Assembly: GCA_905178155.1 (NCBI GenBank)
Contig: CAJINV010000006.1
Coordinates: 2,644,658 to 2,708,657 of the forward strand
Origin: Amoebophrya sp. A120
Lineage: Eukaryota > Sar > Dinophyceae > Syndiniales > Amoebophryaceae
DNA length: 64,000 nucleotides
Reading direction: 5' to 3'
Shown: in pieces, positions 59,475 through 64,000 of the stretch
How the letters are laid out: each line of letters starts with the position of its first letter
Numbering within the stretch: position 1 is the first letter of the stretch
Notes under the pieces: generated by a model
The model's input: only the letters and a program-made list of their open reading frames with translations
Told to the model about the DNA's origin: nothing
Databases searched by the model: none
Position numbers and translations under genes: made by a program

Positions 59475-60398
59475 AAAACAAGGAATTAGTACCGCCTGAG
59501 CAGGGTTTGCTGCTTTTCTGAGCAGGGTTTGCTGCTTTTCCGTACGAATTGTGTAGTGAGTACGACCTTGGTAAATAAAGCTCCTACACGAGGACCGACA
59601 CAGAAACCACGGATGTGAAAAGTGAATTTTTGCAGCAGTCTAAAAACTTCTGCACTCGTAGAGGAGCAGCACGACCTGCTAGTGATATTGAAACATCAGT
59701 CGCAAACTGCGTAGCCTCCTTGCAGGAGTGATATTCCGAAAAACTTAGCTGCGCCACTTCTAAATACTTTTGACGAAGTGTGGGTTTATTGTTCCTCATC
59801 TGTCACCAGTTCACTTGGTCGGTTTCAATTTCATCAGTACGCGCTTTCCAATTGTTTTGTGAGCGGCGCTCACCAGCTCTGCAAGAACCCTGGGACGGGG
59901 TGCAAGTTGTAGCTCTGCAGGGCGACGACACTGGTCCTGGAGTTTCAGTGCCAGGAACAATATCTTTCAAATTCGCGACGCGTGCTGGCCGTAGGCTTCT
60001 TCCGCTTGATTCGCACTGAGGATGTTGGGGGTGGTCGTCTTGATATAATTACACAACTTCTGAGCGACGTTCTATTTGTTTCTCTTTGACGAGTGGCAGG
60101 GTTTGGCTCTGTTTTTCTAACACGCATTGAGCACCAGCACCGAGAGGACATCAGGGAGGTTGGAACAGACGAGAGTTTGACAAAGAGGAGGATGGGGTGT
60201 GGTACTGAACAGCCTACAACTTTTTGCCCACTAGTTTGGTCTTTTGTGCTGGTGTATGAGAGGTAGAGATGAGAAGTAGATGAAAAAGAGTTTATTGTCA
60301 CACAGAAGATCTTCAAAGATGAATAAAGTGTTGGTTTGATGTCATGCAGGGTGAGATAAACAAGCACGTGCACGGTCCACAAAATAAATTCTACCCAG
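59475..60398. other. Spacer
   Basis: Starts with a doubled 22-bp unit containing GCAGGGTTTGCTGCTTTT (about 59497-59540), and contains the first copy of a 43-bp dispersed repeat (60129-60171). Frames on either strand are short and unconvincing. The 5' part of the next gene may lie here. Confidence 0.4.
60129..60171. repeat. 43-bp dispersed direct repeat, copy 1
   Basis: GAGCACCAGCACCGAGAGGA ... GGAACAGACG, identical to 61317-61359 some 1.19 kb downstream. The two copies bracket the unassigned gene at 60399-61216. Confidence 0.9.
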
Positions 60399-61216
60399 GT
60401 ACGAAATCGACGAAGCAGAAAAAGACGTGGTCGACCTCCGTCGCATGCGAAGGCAAATCAGGTGTCTATTTGGGACGCAGACGAGGCCCGAAGTCAGTCG
60501 CATGTTCGATTCACCCACAACCAGCACGGGCAGTGGAGATGTGTCATGCACACCAGGCATTCCATTCCAATCCGACATAGTAAAGCTAACCAACCATTTC
60601 ATCTCACCTTGAACTCAACAGGCAGTCGCTTTTCGACGAGTTTGGGAGGTCACCGGTGGTAAACCAGAGCAATGCCGTCGGCTCCTCCTCCTCGCACCAC
60701 AACCCCTCTTTCCTGCGGCAGCCCAACAACAATTACCCAATATCGCCCAAGCTGGGGCAGCTCACCAGGAATAGCGACGCGAGGGAGAATATGCATTCTG
60801 CGAATTAGTATGTCTGGGTCACTTGCAATGTGTCATGCTAAAAATCTGTGAATTTCAAGATGACTAGAGTACGCAGCCAAGCATGACAGAGTTACTTTGA
60901 ACAGTGCCGTAGTGCCTATAATAATTCGCACGAGAAACTTCTGCGCTACTCCGAAAGATGCATTTCGGAACTCGGGAGTATAGTTGGAGTTCAGCATTCC
61001 AAGTCTGGCATGAACCTTCAAGACCCAGACCACATACTCTCAATGTCGATAAGGAAGGAAAAGGAGATGCAATCGATACTGAAGAACATACCAAATAATC
61101 CGGACTGGGCCCAGGAAGTTGTGAAAGCCGCAACTGCACCGGGGAACCAGTGGCACCTTTTAGGGAACGCCAATGTCTGCTATACTAGTACAGGGTTATT
61201 TGATGGTGAAGTTTGA
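60399..61216 (+). CDS. 3' part of an unassigned protein, Ser/Asn/Gln-rich
   Basis: Readable pieces: 60399-60579 after a CCCAG acceptor (YEIDEAEKDVVDLRRMRRQI and onward, charged helix), and 60624-60789 (QSLFDEFGRSPVV then a Ser/His/Asn-rich stretch and SPKLGQLTRNSDAR). An A introner follows at 60790-61051, then 61057-61216 (KEMQSILKNIPNNPDWAQEV ... stop TGA at 61214). The introner junction keeps the frame (Arg-Glu-Lys-Glu-Lys). The junction between the first two pieces starts with a plausible GT (60580) but the phase does not close with the nearest CAG, so it is unresolved. I found no start codon and no domain. Confidence 0.45.
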
Positions 61217-61316
61217 AGATGGATAAAGAAATGTTTCATGTACGTCGGATGAACATGAAAGAGTAGTAAAGAGAAGCACACCTCTGTCTTCGTCAAATAT
61301 AACAGCAAGCACCAGA

Positions 61317-61359
61317 GAGCACCAGCACCGAGAGGACATCAGGGAGGTTGGAACAGACG
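61317..61359. repeat. 43-bp dispersed direct repeat, copy 2
   Basis: Identical to 60129-60171. It lies 100 nt after the stop of the unassigned gene. Confidence 0.9.
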
Positions 61360-61883
61360 GTCTTTCTTGCCGCCTGAGTAGAGTAGAGGGATCAATTATG
61401 AACCTCAATGGAACATACATCGAGGCGAGATTGCGGGGTCTGCTCCTGATGAGGGATTTTTTTCGGAGCAAGGATACATTAAAAGTTCGGGTTTTATAAA
61501 TAGTTTGATTTTCAATGATGCAGTTGCAGCCAGCCGCGCGAGCTCCATCTGGGGTTAGCTCAGGGAACAAGTAAAGCAGCCGGCGTAAAAATATCTTCTA
61601 GATGCGTGATGTTGACCTCGAACGCGCTGCTGTCTATAGCCTCCTGTGGCCTGTACAGCTTAGCTTACGACCTACTGATTGTTGTAGCACTTCGAAAATT
61701 ATTCTCCTAGAGCTTTGTTTGTACTGATCTTCTAGTACGACCTAGAGGAGCAGAGAGCGAATTGTATATTTCAAGGATCGTTGTACATCTACTGTCGGAT
61801 TTGTTGTTTGAAGTTTTGTCGTATAATTCACAACACTCTCTGTTTTGAGTGCATAGAAGTAGTTTTTTTGAAGAAAAGCCAGC
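61360..61883. other. Spacer
   Basis: AT-rich. No introner or supported ORF. It should include the promoter of the Lys/Glu-rich gene starting at 61884. Confidence 0.5.
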
Positions 61884-63800
61884 ATGCCGGACGAGGCGGA
61901 GGGAGCAGACCCTGGCAGCAAGCTATCCAATGCAAATACTATATGTCTGGGTCTGGAAAGAACTTGTGATGCAAATCTGTGAATGGCAGGTCGTGCACTG
62001 CAGTGCGCAGCCAAGGATGACAAGTTTATGACGCGCTAGGTGTTTCGTCGTTTTCCGCATAGCAAACTGCGTTCTTTTTGCCTGACAGGCAAGGGACCCT
62101 TTTATTCCTGCTCACACAACACAGGTTTAAGACTCATGCCAGACAAGCATGACAAACTTGCATTCTTCCAGACATGATCCAGGGATATTTGCAATGCATA
62201 CAAGCCAGCAGGGGACGATCAAGCGGAGCCGGCATCCCCAGAGAAAAAGTCGAAGAAAGAGAAGAAGGAGAATATCCTATAGCAAAAACGTCCCCATGAT
62301 TCCAGAGTTCTCATGCAGATTTGCAATTTTACAGGAATTATGCTTGTAATGCGCACTTGCACGCGAATTTGTGTCCGATCGTGCTTTGGAATGATTTGTA
62401 AAGCTGTAAAAAAACAGGAGAAGGGGATAGATTGATTTGTGACGCGGGTCGTCGTGTCCTTGCTAAAAGTTGTAACCTGCAGCTGCACTACAATACAGAG
62501 GGAACAAGCTTGGCAACATGCGTGACTCCTAAAACTTCTGGATTTGTCCTTATTTTTGCAGAGTTCTTTCTTCCCACTTATTGACTTTCGTGGGGACGTT
62601 TTTACACAGGATAGGGAAAAAATCGAAGGAAAAATCGCCCGACAAGGACGAGGGAGAGAAGGAAAAGAAAGAGAAAAAGATATCCTACGTAAAAACGTCC
62701 CCGCGGTATGGTCAAGATGGGAAATCTGCAACACAAATCTCCAAGTTTTGGGAGTTCTGCATGACAAGTTTCCGTCTGCAGTGGAGTGCTGGTCAGAAAG
62801 GAAAGCCGCATGAGAAAGCCATTTACTCATGATGTCTACAGCATTACAAGTTCCAAAACACGACTGGAAATGCCTCTCAAGGAGATGCGCATTACAAACG
62901 TTTTCAGCATGACAACTCTGGGGTCGTGGGGACGCTTTTACACAGGATAAAAGAAAAAATCGAAAGAGAAAAAATCAAAAAACGACGACGAAAAAGAGTC
63001 CGCGAGAAGTCCCAAGCCCGACGAGGGCGAAACCAAGCCGGGCGAGGAAGCTCCTGCTACGGCACCAGATGGGGTCCAACAAGTAGAGGCGGAAGCGAAA
63101 GCCACAGAGGGTGAAGTAGATGCGGAGCAGAACAACCCAACAGCTGGAGATGAGGGCAAAGGGGAAGGCGAAGCGGCAGTAGGAGACGGGGAGGAGGCCT
63201 CTGGAAGCAAGGAGCCAGGACCAGAGACAAATGCACCAGACGGAGAGCAGGACGAGAAGCCGGCCGGAGAGGACGGGGAACCAGCAACAGGAGAACAGGG
63301 AGCAGCAAAAACAGCACCAGACGAGCAAGCAGAATCCTCTGCCCTGGCTGCACCGGCGGAGCCAACAGTGACGAAAATAGAAAACGACGACGAAAAGGAG
63401 ATGGTGGTCAATGTGTCCCTACCCGGGGAGGGGGATATCCAAGAAAAAAACTGTGTTAGTGTAACTATTTTTGGCTGACAGCGTCACAAATTCGCTCTAC
63501 ATTACAGAGAAAACCTGTCATGCGTGGTTTGTAAGGGAAAACACACATGAAAAGAGGACTGCGTGGCTGTCTGGCATGACAGGCGTAACTCTGTTGCGTG
63601 TTCGGCGTCACAGATTTACACTTACACAGTTTTTTTCTTGCGATAGGTGAGGACGGCGGAATAATAAACCAGCAGACCACATTCAACGCCAGCAATAAGT
63701 CCCTCGACCTTGCGCAGCAGCAGAACCAAGTGCAAAACATCATTTCCACACTGCAGGACGCGATCCAGCAGCTAACCGAGGGCACGCATCTAGTCGACAA
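61884..63800 (+). CDS. Lys/Glu-rich low-complexity protein, 5' part (cut by window end)
   Basis: Exons 61884-61923, 62206-62272, 62619-62680, 62955-63435, 63651-63800 continue in one frame from ATG 61884. Introners: A 61924-62200, C 62273-62613, C 62681-62949, F 63436-63645; a fifth (A) starts at 63801 and runs off the window. The protein starts MPDEAEGADPGSK, then has three KKSKEK-type basic patches split by introners, and a long Glu/Gly/Ala/Pro-rich acidic stretch. It then changes to VVNVSLPGEG and an Asn/Gln-rich helical end (NQQTTFNASNKSLDLAQQQN). No domain is recognised; it could be cytoskeletal or nuclear. Confidence 0.65.
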
Positions 63801-64000
63801 TATCGAATGCAAATACGATTGGGTCCGGATTTGTGATGCGAAATTTGAAGGATAGCGAGCATTTGTGATGCATGAATACGATTGGGCAGAAGTCTTTTTG
63901 TCATGCTGTGAAATAACTCAGTTTGTCATGCAAAACACGGTAGAAACCTCAATACCAATGGAAAAATTTGTGATGCGCAGATGCCGTACAAAACATCGCT

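Noticed and set aside
1-64000. Spliced-leader RNA, tRNA, rRNA or snRNA genes
   Set aside because: I looked for a dinoflagellate-type spliced leader string and for tRNA-like arms while reading and saw none; short or divergent RNA genes could be missed.

Overview
This is nuclear DNA from a unicellular eukaryote. Its protein-coding genes are cut into short exons by about 90 small inverted-repeat elements (introners) of 150-530 bp. Introners with terminal inverted repeats, together with mostly non-GT-AG introns, have been described for the dinoflagellate parasite Amoebophrya (Syndiniales), so a syndinian or related alveolate is my best guess. This is inference: I saw no rRNA, spliced leader or other taxonomic marker.

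The key to reading the window: nearly every introner starts TAT and ends ATA, carries arms of about 20-35 bp that pair with each other, and is flanked by a 5-bp direct repeat. Removing the element plus one repeat copy restores the reading frame. I applied that rule by hand, together with a few GT-AG introns. It gave continuous frames for seven complete genes: 2664, 873, 1983, 2772, 2100, 5292 and 366 nt, all divisible by three and ending in a stop. In all exon lists the transcript-first copy of the 5-bp repeat is kept in the exon.

Layout. Minus strand: 151-7084, an 887-aa protein (tentatively C5orf34-like), and 7739-10067, an RBBP9-like serine hydrolase. Then a GC-rich spacer and, at 12174-20178, an 8-kb tyrosine-recombinase (DIRS/Ngaro-type) retrotransposon with split direct repeats, a tyrosine recombinase, a spliced CCCH-finger Gag-like gene and a reverse transcriptase-RNase H; it holds no introners. 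Plus strand: 21634-27997, a DUF273 glycosyltransferase-like membrane protein; 29388-36687, an RBM25/Snu71-like splicing factor with RRM-like and PWI domains; 37812-42709, a purple-acid-phosphatase-like metallophosphoesterase; 44401-56658, a 1763-aa cysteine-rich, discoidin/fucolectin-like single-pass membrane protein; 58585-59474, a small conserved membrane protein; 60399-61216, the 3' part of an unassigned gene; and 61884 to the edge, a Lys/Glu-rich protein cut off inside an introner.

The genes do not form a pathway. What joins them is the introner load: at least nine arm families share end structure and an internal GCATNACA/TGTNATGC motif, and they lie in transcribed regions, hardly at all in spacers. 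A minority of GT-AG introns (7 in host genes, 3 in the retroelement) occur alongside them, so two intron classes coexist.
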